Origin: Lachnospiraceae bacterium
GTDB lineage: Bacteria; Bacillota; Clostridia; Lachnospirales; Lachnospiraceae
Assembly: GCA_017461725.1 (NCBI GenBank)
Contig: JAFTXG010000031.1
Coordinates: forward strand, 124,001-188,000
Length of the DNA stretch: 64,000 bases
Direction: 5' to 3'
Positions within the stretch are counted from its first letter, which is position 1. Every line of letters begins with the position of its first letter. Positions 1-9,840 of this stretch are shown piece after piece. A program made the translations under genes and the position numbers. A model generated the notes under the pieces. The model ran no database searches and was not told the origin of the DNA. It saw only the letters and a program-made list of their open reading frames with translations.

Positions 1-1
1 A

Positions 2-205
2 GAGATCGCTGCCTGTGAGGACCGTTTCCTGAATCGGATGTGCGAGTATTATGAGAGTCTGGGGCTGATTCCCCAGGTGTTCGGCGTGGGCACGGAGGAG
101 CATGTCCGGTATTGTATACGCAAGGGTACGGATACCATCACAGTAAATGACCCCAGAGTGGCGATGAGGGTGATTAAGGAATATGAGGAAAATGCATATG
201 TTTGA
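2..205 (+). CDS. C-terminal end of a GDPD-family protein (partial)
   Basis: Open frame entering from the left edge and ending in TGA just inside the next gene. The 67 visible residues end with an isoleucine/valine-rich strand, a run like GTDTITVNDP, and a final helix. That pattern matches the last beta/alpha unit of glycerophosphodiester phosphodiesterases (usual form G-x-D-x-I-x-T-D-x-P). It also resembles the C-terminus of the nitrilase-GDPD fusion further along this window. No catalytic residues lie in the visible part, so function is inferred from this tail only. The overlap with the following GH95 gene suggests it belongs to the same operon. Confidence 0.55.
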   Translation, partial: EIAACEDRFLNRMCEYYESLGLIPQVFGVGTEEHVRYCIRKGTDTITVNDPRVAMRVIKEYEENAYV

Positions 206-2582
206 GCAGCAAAGCGGTTATGAGGAAAGCGGTTGCGGAGCGGGCGGCTGTCGGCTCGTGTTTGACCGCCCGGCCACCTGTTTTGAGGAGGCGTTTCTGC
301 TGGGCAATGGACGGCTGGGCGCGACGGTTTACGGCAATCCGGACTCGGAGCTCATGCAATTAAATCTGGATACCCTGTGGTCCGGAGAGCCGGGTCGGGA
401 GATAAGGCCGGATAAGCGGGAGACGATTCAGAAGATCCGCCAGTTGGTTTTTGCCGGGGAGTATGTAAAAGCTCATCAGACCGCAGTGGAGGAGTATCGG
501 TTCGGCGGCAGTCAGTGGTATCTTCCCCTGGGAAATCTGCGGATGGAGAAGCTGAACAGCAGAGGAAAGGCCATCGATTACCGCCGCTGTCTGGATCTGC
601 GGACCGGTGTCTATACCATGTCCCACAACCGGGAGCTGCAGGCGAAGTTTTATGGAAAGCATCAGGTGGAGGCCTTTATCTCACAGCCGGACCAGGTGAT
701 GGTGGTCCGCCACAGCGTGGACCGGGATCAGGAGTGGGACGGTAAGCTGTCCTTTGCGGTCTCCTTTGACAGTCTGCTTAAATATCAGGTGCGCGTGGAG
801 GGAGATACCATCTATGTTTCCGGTATGGCACCCCACCAGATCACGCCCGGAAAGGGTGAGGTGCTGCACTACGACGAGAACCGAAATGCAGTCCGTTTCC
901 ATGTGCAGATCAGGGTTTTGACCACGGAGGGACAGCGGCTTTTGCAGAATACCGGTCTGACGGTATTCAATGTCCATGAGGCAGTACTGCTGATCAGCGC
1001 CTGCACCGATTTCGTGGACTACAAAACCGTGCCGGACCGTGCGCTGGATCTGGAGGCAGTCTGCCGGGAGAAGATTGAACGGGCTGCCGGCCTGGGCTTT
1101 GAGGAGCTTTACCGCAGGCATGCGGAGTATTTTGCGGAGAAGATGGACCGGGTGGAGTTAAAGCTGAATTGCGTGGGGATGTCAGTGGATGCCGATTTGC
1201 CAGAGGATGCCGAACCGGCGGGTCGTGGAATGTTGGCAAACGGAGCCGGCTTGACTGACGAAGCGGAGCTGGCAGATGAAGATACAGAATCAGTGACCGA
1301 AAAATTGTTCCACCTTGGCCGATACCTGATGATCAGCGGTTCCGCGCCGGGGACCCAGGCTATGAACTTGCAGGGCATCTGGAATAAGGATCTCCTTCCG
1401 CCCTGGCGTTCCAACTATACGGTAAATATCAATACGGAGATGAATTACTGGCCTGCGGAAATGTGCAATCTGGCAGAGTATCATGAGCCTCTGATGGACT
1501 TTGTGACGGAGGCGGTGGAGGCCGGCGAGTGGACCGCAAAAGAGGTCTACGGCTGCCGCGGTTCGGTGGGTCACCACAATATGGACCTGTGGCGCAAGAC
1601 CACGGCGGTGGCCGGAAGCCCCGGGTATTCCCTGTGGCCCATGAGTCTGGGGTGGCTGACCGACCATCTGTGGCAGCATTATCTGTATCAGCCCGACGAG
1701 GACTTTTTGCGGGAGAAGGTCTACCCGGCCACCGAAAAATGTGTGGACTTCTATTGTGACTGGCTGGTTGAGCAGGACGGTATTTATGTTTCCTGTCCCT
1801 CCACCTCGCCGGAAAATGTATTTCTGTCAGAGGGGCAGAAATGCTGCGTCAGTCAGAACTGCGCCATGGACGTCGGCATCCTGACGGATCTGTTTACCCG
1901 GTATCTGCAGATGCAAAAGCTCCTGCAGATTCAGGACGAGAGGACGCAGAAGGTGCAGGAGGTCCTGAAAAAGCTGCCGCCATATCAGATTTTAAGTGAC
2001 GGACGGCTCATGGAATGGGGAGCGGAGCTTCTGGAAGCCCAGCCGGATCACCGGCATTTCTCCCATCTGTACGGTGTCTGGCCGGGAAGAAGTATCCGAC
2101 CGGATCTGCCGGAGATTTACGAGGCAGCCCGGAAATCCTTCCAGGCCCGCATGGACAACGGTTCCGGCTACACCGGCTGGAGCTGCGGCTGGGCCATCAA
2201 TCTGTATGCCTCCTTCGGCGACGGGGAGAGGGCCTACGAGACCATAAAGAAGATGATCGGGCAGTCGATCTACCCTAATTATCTGGACGCCCACCCGCCG
2301 TTCCAGATCGACGGCAATTTCGGCCTTACCGCGGGCGTGGCGCGGATGCTGATGCAGAGCGAATATGACGGCGAGGGTGAAGTGAGTATCCATATTCTGC
2401 CGGCGGTTCCCGCTGCGTGGAAGAGCGGTGAGGTGAGAGGACTGCGGGCTCACGGGGATATTGTCGTGGATATCCGCTGGGAGGAAGATACGGCTTATGT
2501 GACGGTCCACCAGGGGAAGGTGCCCTGCAAGGTCCGGTCTAAAAACGTTAAGATAGAAGTGGAAGAGAAAGAGAGAGGTTGA
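198..2582 (+). CDS. GH95 family alpha-L-fucosidase (or alpha-L-galactosidase)
   Basis: Cytoplasmic glycoside hydrolase of about 794 residues, normal for GH95, which removes alpha-1,2-linked L-fucose or the related L-galactose by inversion. The N-terminal beta domain carries a typical LGNGRLGA motif. The (alpha/alpha)6 barrel has NINTEMNYWPAE, whose two Asn (about N410 and N412) activate the water, then CPSTSPENVF with the probable acid Glu near 539, and QIDGNFG with the conserved Asp near 705. No signal peptide is visible. In-frame ATGs lie at 183, 192 and 198; the last is best spaced from GAGGA at 185-189. A hydrophilic Asp/Glu/Ala-rich stretch at about 325-365 interrupts the usual linker. 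It overlaps the upstream GDPD-like gene and nearly abuts the lyase downstream. Fucose versus L-galactose specificity cannot be told from sequence. Confidence 0.9.
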   Translation: MFEQQSGYEESGCGAGGCRLVFDRPATCFEEAFLLGNGRLGATVYGNPDSELMQLNLDTLWSGEPGREIRPDKRETIQKIRQLVFAGEYVKAHQTAVEEYRFGGSQWYLPLGNLRMEKLNSRGKAIDYRRCLDLRTGVYTMSHNRELQAKFYGKHQVEAFISQPDQVMVVRHSVDRDQEWDGKLSFAVSFDSLLKYQVRVEGDTIYVSGMAPHQITPGKGEVLHYDENRNAVRFHVQIRVLTTEGQRLLQNTGLTVFNVHEAVLLISACTDFVDYKTVPDRALDLEAVCREKIERAAGLGFEELYRRHAEYFAEKMDRVELKLNCVGMSVDADLPEDAEPAGRGMLANGAGLTDEAELADEDTESVTEKLFHLGRYLMISGSAPGTQAMNLQGIWNKDLLPPWRSNYTVNINTEMNYWPAEMCNLAEYHEPLMDFVTEAVEAGEWTAKEVYGCRGSVGHHNMDLWRKTTAVAGSPGYSLWPMSLGWLTDHLWQHYLYQPDEDFLREKVYPATEKCVDFYCDWLVEQDGIYVSCPSTSPENVFLSEGQKCCVSQNCAMDVGILTDLFTRYLQMQKLLQIQDERTQKVQEVLKKLPPYQILSDGRLMEWGAELLEAQPDHRHFSHLYGVWPGRSIRPDLPEIYEAARKSFQARMDNGSGYTGWSCGWAINLYASFGDGERAYETIKKMIGQSIYPNYLDAHPPFQIDGNFGLTAGVARMLMQSEYDGEGEVSIHILPAVPAAWKSGEVRGLRAHGDIVVDIRWEEDTAYVTVHQGKVPCKVRSKNVKIEVEEKERG

Positions 2583-2584
2583 CA

Positions 2585-3475
2585 ATGAGAGAAGGATTTG
2601 TACCTGCCCTGGGAACTCCGTTAGATGAGGAGGGCAATTTACTGACAGAAAGCTTCAGAAAACAGATTGATGATCAGATAAATGCCGGTGCAGTCGGGCT
2701 TTTATGTATGGGGTCCATGGGCACACAGGCATTTCTGCGCGGCAGTGTGTATCCCCAGGTGGCAAGGGCTGCCGTTGAGGCAGCGGCGGGCCGGGTGCCT
2801 GTCTTTGTGGGAGCGATGGACACGTCCATTGCCCGTGCCAAGGAGCGCATGGCAGCGATTGAAGATTTGGATATTGCCGGGTTTGTGTTTACAGCACCCT
2901 ACTATTCGCCGGTGTCACGGGATAAGATGGTGAATTTTTTCAAAGCCGTTGCGGCGGCTACCGCCCATAAGGTCCTGCTGTACGACTTGCCCAGTGTGAC
3001 TCAGGCAAAGATCACTTACGATATGGTCCTTGAGCTGATCCGCAGTGTGCCGAATCTGGCGGGGATTAAGTCTGCCGATACGCAGATGTTCAGAAAGCTG
3101 AAATTAAACCCGGAGGTGCCGGAGGACTTTATTATGGTATATTCCGGGCTTGATACCTTTGATATCGCTTATAAATGGGGAATCAATCATTGTCTGGACG
3201 GAATGCTGTCCTGTACGCCTCACAATACAGAAAAGCTGTTTAAGGCGATGGCGGCCGGTGATTATGACACGGCGGCAGTCTGCCTGGATCATATTGTGGC
3301 GCTGCGGGATTTCTTTGTGGCACATGATCTGTGGCCGTCCTTTACGGCAGCCATGAACCTGCTGGGCTATGAGGGGCTTTATGGTCCCGACTATGTGACA
3401 CCGATCAGGGAGTCCTATATTGCAGAAATTCGAAATGAGATGGTTCGCATCGGTGAACCGGTGAAAAATTCCTGA
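2585..3475 (+). CDS. DapA/NanA-family class I lyase or aldolase
   Basis: TIM-barrel Schiff-base enzyme of 296 residues from the dihydrodipicolinate synthase/N-acetylneuraminate lyase superfamily. The Schiff-base lysine is about K162 in AGIKSAD, and the catalytic tyrosine about Y133 in LLYDLP. The pyruvate-carboxylate loop, usually GTTGE or GSTGE, reads GSMGT here, so the substrate may differ from both named enzymes. The ATG at 2585 follows GAGAGAGG with normal spacing; an in-frame TTG at 2579 is less likely. In this operon it probably cleaves a 2-keto-3-deoxy acid or sialic-acid-like product released by the hydrolases. A pathway role in lysine synthesis is unlikely from the context. Confidence 0.82.
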   Translation: MREGFVPALGTPLDEEGNLLTESFRKQIDDQINAGAVGLLCMGSMGTQAFLRGSVYPQVARAAVEAAAGRVPVFVGAMDTSIARAKERMAAIEDLDIAGFVFTAPYYSPVSRDKMVNFFKAVAAATAHKVLLYDLPSVTQAKITYDMVLELIRSVPNLAGIKSADTQMFRKLKLNPEVPEDFIMVYSGLDTFDIAYKWGINHCLDGMLSCTPHNTEKLFKAMAAGDYDTAAVCLDHIVALRDFFVAHDLWPSFTAAMNLLGYEGLYGPDYVTPIRESYIAEIRNEMVRIGEPVKNS

Positions 3476-3548
3476 TACCGGCTGCGCAGAAGATGCCCAT
3501 GTCCGCGCTGCGGGCATCACCGGAGAGGAAAGCCAACGGAGGAAGAGA

Positions 3549-4427
3549 ATGGGCGCATTTTATATGATGATGATTCTGGGTATGCAGATAATCCAGACGT
3601 ATTTCTCGAAAAAGGCAAGTTCAATGTTCCCCACAAGTTTAAACGGAAGGGCGAAGTATATGGCGCTGTTATTTGGCTGTTCATCACTTCTCGCGCTTCT
3701 GTTGCTGGTGGGAGGAACGCAGGGTCAGTTTGACTGGCTGACGGTGGCTTTGGCCACTGCCGCTGGTATTACGTTGGTAGCGGTACAGTTCTGTAAGCTT
3801 CTTGCGATGCAGAACGGGACGATGGTGATCACATCGGTCTTTTCGACGGCGGGACTGATCATTCCCTGTGTCTGTGGAGTCCTCTTTTTTGAGGAAACGA
3901 TGACCGTGGGACAGTGGGGCGGTATTGCTGTGTTTATTTTTGCATCGTTCCTGCTGATCTCCTCGGCGAAGAATATCTACAGCAGTTTTTCCTGGAAAAC
4001 CATCTTTCTTTTGCTGGGGGTATTTATTGCCAACGGCGGAACGATGCTCTGTCAGAAGGCTCTGACTTATGTAAATCCGGAAGGAAGTGTCACCCTGTTT
4101 TCCTTTTTCTCGTTCGCAGTGCCGGCGGTCGCTTTTGGGGCCTATTTGCTGATTGCAGGAGAGAAAGGCGGGCAGGAAAAGCTGGAGAAAGGGCTCTATG
4201 CTCCGGCTGTTCTGTTGGCGGCAGCCATGTTTGTCATCAACCAGCTGGTGACGATGGCAACCAGCTATGTGCCGACAGCCATATTGTTCACCGTGCCAAA
4301 CGGGGCGAATAATATTTTCGCAGCCCTGATGGCGGCAGTGCTTTTCAAGGAGAAGCTGACGGTGAGATCTGTGCTGGGACTGGTGTTGAGCATCATTTCC
4401 TTTGTGTGGGTGCGTAATGTCTTATAA
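3549..4427 (+). CDS. EamA/DMT superfamily transporter
   Basis: Membrane protein of 292 residues with about ten hydrophobic helices arranged as two similar halves, as in drug/metabolite (DMT/EamA) transporters. GGAGGAAGAG lies just upstream of the ATG. It sits between the lyase and the sialidase-like gene in the same direction with short gaps, so it is probably co-transcribed and moves a substrate or product of the glycan pathway. It is the only transporter visible in this operon; a primary oligosaccharide importer may lie left of the window. DMT members vary widely in substrate, so no compound can be named. Confidence 0.8.
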   Translation: MGAFYMMMILGMQIIQTYFSKKASSMFPTSLNGRAKYMALLFGCSSLLALLLLVGGTQGQFDWLTVALATAAGITLVAVQFCKLLAMQNGTMVITSVFSTAGLIIPCVCGVLFFEETMTVGQWGGIAVFIFASFLLISSAKNIYSSFSWKTIFLLLGVFIANGGTMLCQKALTYVNPEGSVTLFSFFSFAVPAVAFGAYLLIAGEKGGQEKLEKGLYAPAVLLAAAMFVINQLVTMATSYVPTAILFTVPNGANNIFAALMAAVLFKEKLTVRSVLGLVLSIISFVWVRNVL

Positions 4428-4449
4428 ATCACCATGGGGAGGAGAGAAA

Positions 4450-5577
4450 ATGTCAAATTATTCTGAAAAACAGTCAAAGACGATCGGAAAGCAGGTTCTG
4501 TTTTTGCAGACATCGGAAGAAAACTGCAGAAACGGCGAGGGTGCGTTTGTCCGGCTGAAGGACAATGGAATTTTGTTTGCGTTCTCTGAATTTTTAAAGG
4601 GAACGGGACGGGATCACGACGAGGCGAGAGTTTCCGGGTTCGTCTCTTACGATGAGGGAGAGACCTGGGGAGAAAAGCGGGTCCTGTTTACGAAGGGTGA
4701 GGACGCGATCAACATTATGAGTGTGAGTTTTCTGCGTCTTAAGAACGGCAGTCTGGCCATTTTTTACGGAGAAAAATACAAAAGCAGTGAGGGTCTGATC
4801 ACAGATAAAATGTACCTGAGGGTTTCTGCGGACGAGGGAAAAAGCTGGGGAGAGGCGGTCTGCTGTTTTCCGGTGGACGGATATCATGTCCTGAATAACG
4901 ACCGCGTGATCCGGCTGGCAGGCGGCAGAATTTTAGTGCCCATCGCAATGCATTCGCTGACCGGCTTTCAGTCGGGAACCAGATTTTCACTTCCCGGTTC
5001 AGTGGCGTTCAGTGTTTCTGATGATGATGGAAAAAGCTGGCGCGTCATTCCGACGGTTATCCGCTCGCCCTTCCATGACAATGTCCAACTGCAGGAGCCG
5101 GGTGTCTATCAGCATGAGGATGGAAAGATTTGGATGTGGTGCAGGACCAAATATGGCTGTCAGTATATGGCTTTTTCAGAGGATGACGGGGAGACCTGGT
5201 CTGATTTGGAGCCCGGCCTTTTTTTCAGTTCCCCCACATCACCCATGCAGGTAAAGAGAGCAGGAAACCGCACGCTGGCGGTCTTTAATCCCATCCCGGA
5301 ATACTGTGGCCGGGACAGGGCGCGGGAGCCCTGGGGGCGTACCCCTCTCGTATGTGCAGTCAGTACAGATGACGGTAAATCCCACGATGGAAGGAGCTTC
5401 GGGAAATTGTTTTATCTGGAGGATGACCGGACCAATGGATATTGTTATCCGGCGATTTTCGCGGGAGAGGATTATTTCCTGACGGCCTACTATCATTCCA
5501 ATGACACGGGGCATTGCCTGGACAGCACCAAAATACTGAAGGTAATGTACGAAGAGCTGGAAAAAACAGAAGGTTGA
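4450..5577 (+). CDS. BNR-repeat sialidase-like protein
   Basis: Predicted six-bladed beta-propeller of 375 residues. Four Asp-boxes (S-x-D-x-G-x-T/S-W) start at about residues 66, 126, 190 and 243, the signature of the sialidase/neuraminidase superfamily. No classical FRIP motif and no signal peptide are visible, so this is the cytoplasmic BNR_2 type often labelled exo-alpha-sialidase without proof. The ATG at 4450 follows GGGGAGGAGAG; an in-frame GTG at 4402 lies inside the preceding gene. Together with the DapA/NanA-family lyase and the YhcH-like protein it fits a sialic-acid-like sugar, but release of another sugar is equally possible. Confidence 0.78.
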   Translation: MSNYSEKQSKTIGKQVLFLQTSEENCRNGEGAFVRLKDNGILFAFSEFLKGTGRDHDEARVSGFVSYDEGETWGEKRVLFTKGEDAINIMSVSFLRLKNGSLAIFYGEKYKSSEGLITDKMYLRVSADEGKSWGEAVCCFPVDGYHVLNNDRVIRLAGGRILVPIAMHSLTGFQSGTRFSLPGSVAFSVSDDDGKSWRVIPTVIRSPFHDNVQLQEPGVYQHEDGKIWMWCRTKYGCQYMAFSEDDGETWSDLEPGLFFSSPTSPMQVKRAGNRTLAVFNPIPEYCGRDRAREPWGRTPLVCAVSTDDGKSHDGRSFGKLFYLEDDRTNGYCYPAIFAGEDYFLTAYYHSNDTGHCLDSTKILKVMYEELEKTEG

Positions 5578-5632
5578 GCGTCGGCGGAGAAAAATGGTTG
5601 GCAAGAAAGTCCGCACGGAGGAAAAATAATTT

Positions 5633-6502
5633 ATGAAAATAGTACAGCAAACCCATGAACTCGAAAAGAGATTTGGAATAGAGACAGCCATCGACATGAT
5701 TGCCGATGCCGGATTTGACGGATATGATTATTCTGCTTTTCATATGCTGAATGATGATTCTCCGATGAGTCAGGAGAATTATCTGGAAATTGCGAAGATG
5801 ATCAGAAAAAAGGCAGACAGCAGAGGGCTGATCTGTTATCAGGCACATGCGCCCTTCAGTTCTCAATGCGAGGGCGAGGACTTGACGAGAAAGATTATCC
5901 GTTCCATGGAGGTGGCAGCGGTTTTGGGGGCTGAGACCATTGTGGTTCACCCGCTGCAGGGCCTGCCCTATAACAAAAATGTGGAAAAACTATATGAAAT
6001 GAATATGGAATTTTACCGAAGCCTGATCCCTCACTGCGAGAAGCTGGGGATCAAGGTTGCGGTGGAGAATATGTGGGCGGGTGACCGGCGCCGAAATGTG
6101 AAGGGTGACAGTGTATGTGCGGATCCCAGAGAATTCAATAAATATATCGATGATCTGAACAGCGTATATATAACCGGCTGCCTTGATCTGGGGCACTGCG
6201 GCTTATGCGGGAGAGAGCCCCATGAGGTTCTGGAGATTATGGGGGCAAAGAGGATAACCTGTCTCCATGTGCACGACAACGACTATATTCACGATAGTCA
6301 TACGCTTCCCTGTATCATGAGTATGGATTGGGAAAACATATGCAAAGCCCTTGCGGAAATTGGCTATCAGGGGCATTTTACCTACGAGGCAGATTCTTTC
6401 CTGCGCAAATACGATGATGACTTTATCCCGACGGCACTGAAGTATATGTACGATACCGGCAGATATCTGGTGAGGAAGATTGAAAAGTATTCAGGTATTT
6501 GA
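5633..6502 (+). CDS. Xylose-isomerase-like TIM-barrel sugar isomerase/epimerase
   Basis: Protein of 289 residues of the AP-endonuclease-2-like TIM-barrel family (IolE, IolI, ketohexose 3-epimerases, sugar phosphate isomerases). Likely metal ligands are the Glu in VAVENMWAG, the Asp and His in CLDLGHCG, the His in CLHVHDND, and the Glu in FTYEAD near the C-terminus. GGAGG precedes the ATG. It lies between the sialidase-like gene and the GH36 gene in the same operon and probably interconverts a sugar freed by these hydrolases. It is one of three intact members of this family in the window. Substrate unknown. Confidence 0.8.
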   Translation: MKIVQQTHELEKRFGIETAIDMIADAGFDGYDYSAFHMLNDDSPMSQENYLEIAKMIRKKADSRGLICYQAHAPFSSQCEGEDLTRKIIRSMEVAAVLGAETIVVHPLQGLPYNKNVEKLYEMNMEFYRSLIPHCEKLGIKVAVENMWAGDRRRNVKGDSVCADPREFNKYIDDLNSVYITGCLDLGHCGLCGREPHEVLEIMGAKRITCLHVHDNDYIHDSHTLPCIMSMDWENICKALAEIGYQGHFTYEADSFLRKYDDDFIPTALKYMYDTGRYLVRKIEKYSGI

Positions 6503-6523
6503 GAAAAGGGGAGGAGAGAAAGC

Positions 6524-8725
6524 ATGTCGATTATTTATGATGCCAAAGAGAACATATTTCATCTTCAGACGGCGCATACCAGCTATGTGCTCGGCGTTCT
6601 GCGGGGCAAATATCTTTTACATCTCTACTATGGTGGGAGGATCAGCGAGTATCACAACATAGAGGAAAATCTTCCGGTCCATGCAGGCTGTACCTGGTCT
6701 GCCACGGATATCGAGGAGTTCAATTACTGTACCGACACTCTCCCGATGGAATACCCCTGCTACGGCAGTGCGGATCTGAGGACACCGGCATTTCACGCGG
6801 AGTATGAAAGCGGCAGCGCGCTGACCTGTCCGGAGTATGTCGGACATCGGATTATCAAGGGAAAGAAACCGCTTCCGGGGCTTCCTGCCACCTATGTGGA
6901 GTCGGAGCAGGAGGCAGAGACGCTGGAGATTACCCTCCGCGATCCGTTGACCGGGCTGGAGCTGGTATTGTCCTACTCGGTTTTTGCTGAGTATGACGTG
7001 ATCGCGAAGAGCGTGCGCGCAGTCAATAAAGGCAGTGAGCTGATCAACATTAAGAGTATTCTGAGCAGCACCACCTATCTGTTTGATAAAAATTTTGAGT
7101 TCGTCCATCTGGAAGGCGGCTGGGGCAGAGAGCGGCATATTCAGAAAAAGCCGCTGATCAACGGAAGCATGTCTGTGGACAGCAAGCGGGTGTCCAGCAG
7201 TCATTATCACAGTCCGTTCCTGGCGCTGGCCAGACCATGGACGACGGAAAATCAGGGCGAGGTGTACGGCTTAAGTCTGGTGTACAGCGGCAATTTTATT
7301 GCCCAGGCGGACACCAATCACCAGGATATTGTTCGGGTCAATATGGGAATCAATCCCTTCGGATTCAACTGGCGCCTGGAGCCGGGCGAGGAGTTTCAGG
7401 CACCGGAGGTGATCCTGACTTACTCGGATACCGGATTTGGTACCATGTCAAGAAACTATCACCGCCTTTACCGCAACCGTCTATGCCGGGGAAAGTACCG
7501 TGATCAGGAGCGCCCGGTGCTGATCAACAACTGGGAGGCCACTTATTTTCATTTTAATGAGGAAAAGATACTGGAGATTGCGAAGAAAGCGAAATCGGTC
7601 GGCGTGGAGCTGATGGTGCTGGACGACGGATGGTTTGGCAAACGCAACACCGATAATTGTTCATTAGGTGACTGGACTTCAAACCGGGAAAAGCTTCCGG
7701 GTGGGGTAGAGGGACTGGCGGACAAGGTCTCAGCGCTGGGCATGAAATTTGGCCTGTGGTTTGAGCCGGAGATGGTATCAAAGGACAGTGAACTGTATCG
7801 AAAGCATCCGGACTGGTGTATCCATGCAGAGGGGAGAAAGCGAACCGAGAGCCGAAATCAGCTCGTGCTGGACCTCACCAGAAAAGAAGTGCGGGATTAT
7901 ATTGTGGAAGCGGTGTCAAATGTGCTGGGCTCAGCGCCCATCTCCTATGTCAAGTGGGACATGAACCGCAATATCACGGAGATCGGTTCGGCGGGACTGC
8001 CCGGAGAGCGGCAGCAGGAGCTGCCCCACCGGTACATATTGGGAATCTATGAGGTGTTGGAGCGGATCACCGCTGCCTTCCCGGACGTGCTGTTTGAGGG
8101 TTGTTCCGGCGGCGGTGGAAGATTCGACCCCGGAATGCTCTATTACTTCCCACAGTACTGGACCAGCGATGACAGCGATGCCATCGAGCGGCTGTATATT
8201 CAGCATGGCACCAGCATGGTGATGCCGGCGTGTACCATGGGAGCCCATGTCTCCGCAGTTCCCAACCATCAGTTGCACCGCACCACCCCGCTGAAAACCC
8301 GCGGGCATGTGGCGATGATGGGGCAGTTTGGCTACGAGCTGGATCTCAATTCGTTGTCCGAGGAGGAGATCGAGACAGTGAAGGCACAGATAAGCCAGTA
8401 CAAGGCGATTCGACGGACGGTGCATTATGGCGAGATGTACCGGCTGTGTTCACCCTTTGAGGGCAGGAGTACCGCCTGGGAATATGTATCCCCGGAGGGA
8501 AATCAGGTCGTGCTGATGTACTGTACGATCAGGGCGATGGTGTTGACCGGACTTACCCGGATCAGGTTTGAGGGGCTGGAGCCTGAGGCACAGTATAAAG
8601 ATACGGAGAGCGGAAAGGTCTATGGGGGAGATTACCTGATGAAGGTGGGACTGTACATGGCGGATGACCGGGATTTTGAAAGCAGACTGATCGTGCTGGA
8701 AAGGCTTTCAGCCCCGACACCGTGA
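6524..8725 (+). CDS. GH36 alpha-galactosidase
   Basis: Cytoplasmic retaining alpha-galactosidase of 733 residues, matching clan GH-D tetrameric enzymes such as AgaA and RafA. An N-terminal beta-supersandwich is followed by the barrel with LDDGWFGKR, then YVKWDMNR, whose Asp (about D479) is the nucleophile, then FEGCSGGGGRFD and WTSDDSDA with the acid/base Asp (about D549). The 70-residue spacing agrees with characterised GH36 enzymes. No signal peptide is present. GGGGAGGAGAG precedes the ATG. It should release terminal alpha-galactose from raffinose-type, galactomannan or blood-group-B-like oligosaccharides. galM, further right in the window, could handle the product. Confidence 0.93.
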   Translation: MSIIYDAKENIFHLQTAHTSYVLGVLRGKYLLHLYYGGRISEYHNIEENLPVHAGCTWSATDIEEFNYCTDTLPMEYPCYGSADLRTPAFHAEYESGSALTCPEYVGHRIIKGKKPLPGLPATYVESEQEAETLEITLRDPLTGLELVLSYSVFAEYDVIAKSVRAVNKGSELINIKSILSSTTYLFDKNFEFVHLEGGWGRERHIQKKPLINGSMSVDSKRVSSSHYHSPFLALARPWTTENQGEVYGLSLVYSGNFIAQADTNHQDIVRVNMGINPFGFNWRLEPGEEFQAPEVILTYSDTGFGTMSRNYHRLYRNRLCRGKYRDQERPVLINNWEATYFHFNEEKILEIAKKAKSVGVELMVLDDGWFGKRNTDNCSLGDWTSNREKLPGGVEGLADKVSALGMKFGLWFEPEMVSKDSELYRKHPDWCIHAEGRKRTESRNQLVLDLTRKEVRDYIVEAVSNVLGSAPISYVKWDMNRNITEIGSAGLPGERQQELPHRYILGIYEVLERITAAFPDVLFEGCSGGGGRFDPGMLYYFPQYWTSDDSDAIERLYIQHGTSMVMPACTMGAHVSAVPNHQLHRTTPLKTRGHVAMMGQFGYELDLNSLSEEEIETVKAQISQYKAIRRTVHYGEMYRLCSPFEGRSTAWEYVSPEGNQVVLMYCTIRAMVLTGLTRIRFEGLEPEAQYKDTESGKVYGGDYLMKVGLYMADDRDFESRLIVLERLSAPTP

Positions 8726-8754
8726 CCATTGCGAAGAGCAAAAGGAGAGCTTAA

Positions 8755-9819
8755 ATGACCAATATCAATGTGGACAGTTTTCGGGAGAAAATGGATCGGT
8801 TTATTGACACATTTCGAAAAGAATATCCATTGTCCGCGGGGATTAGAATTACCTGGCAGGATAAGATTCTTTACCGGCGTCTGGTTGGATGCGCGGATTA
8901 TGAGAATCAGATTCCGTTGACCGGGGATTCGATGTTTACCTTGTATTCTCTTTCCAAGCCGTTTTGTGCTATCGGATTGATGCGATTGAAAGAAAAAGGT
9001 CTGGTAGATATCGACAGGCATCCCGGAGCTTATGTTCCGCAGGCGAGGGGATTCGACAGCAGGGTGACGATTCGCCAGATGCTGCATCACACAAGCGGTC
9101 TGCCGGACTTTAAACAGACGAAAGGTTTTGAGGAACAGTATCCGTATGTGGCTGGCAGAGATATGAGGGATTATGTGGAAAAACTGGTGGATTTCCCCAT
9201 GTTTTTCGAGCCGGGATGCGGTGCGAGATATGCCAATGTGAACTTTGTGATCTGTGCATTGATCATAGAAAATATATCCGGTTTGAGCTATGCGGATTAT
9301 ATGAAGCAGGAAGTGTTTGACGCTCTGGGGATGAAAACGGCTGTGGTTGGCCGTGACGGCCTCGAAGTCGAAAAGCAGGTAAAGGGCTATGAAGTGCGGG
9401 AAGGTAAAATTCTTTATGTGGGCAAAACCGGGGAATGGATGCTTGGCGCGGGGGATATTATGGGTACGCTGGATGATGTGTACTGCCTGAACAAAGCAAT
9501 CAAAAACAAACTATTGTTGAAACCGGAAACCTGGGATGAGATATTGACACCCTCACCGCTTAATCGGATGGGTATGGGGTGTACGCTTACCCGCTGGCAT
9601 GAGAAACGCCGTATCACCCACAACGGAGGTGCGCTTGGATTTCGGACATATCATGTTCAGCTCCCGAAGGATGACCTGGATATTATTCTACTGGCTAATT
9701 TCGGTTCGGGAGAAGATATACGTCCGAAATTTGCCGAAGGCGTTTACGCAGCGTTTTACGGTGCGGACGATTTGGAGAGCGAAACGGTGGAAATGGATAA
9801 GGGTTACATTGTGAGATAA
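8755..9819 (+). CDS. Beta-lactamase-fold serine hydrolase (class C-like)
   Basis: Serine hydrolase of 354 residues with the beta-lactamase/DD-peptidase fold: SLSK at about S65-K68 (S-x-x-K), YAN at about Y159-N161 (Y-x-N) and HNGG at about 289-292 in place of KTG. The HHTSGLPDF segment is typical of EstB-like and AmpC-like esterases. No signal peptide is visible, which argues against a secreted antibiotic-degrading enzyme. Within a glycan operon an esterase or amidase acting on substituted sugars is more likely. AAAGGAG lies before the ATG. A short piece of this gene recurs in the decayed block near 14.9 kb. Confidence 0.83.
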   Translation: MTNINVDSFREKMDRFIDTFRKEYPLSAGIRITWQDKILYRRLVGCADYENQIPLTGDSMFTLYSLSKPFCAIGLMRLKEKGLVDIDRHPGAYVPQARGFDSRVTIRQMLHHTSGLPDFKQTKGFEEQYPYVAGRDMRDYVEKLVDFPMFFEPGCGARYANVNFVICALIIENISGLSYADYMKQEVFDALGMKTAVVGRDGLEVEKQVKGYEVREGKILYVGKTGEWMLGAGDIMGTLDDVYCLNKAIKNKLLLKPETWDEILTPSPLNRMGMGCTLTRWHEKRRITHNGGALGFRTYHVQLPKDDLDIILLANFGSGEDIRPKFAEGVYAAFYGADDLESETVEMDKGYIVR

Positions 9820-9840
9820 ATGGTTAGGAGGGATATCACG

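Noticed and set aside
8755-9819. Antibiotic-resistance beta-lactamase
   Set aside because: The fold is shared, but no signal peptide is present, the third motif is HNGG and the context is a glycan operon; an esterase is more likely.
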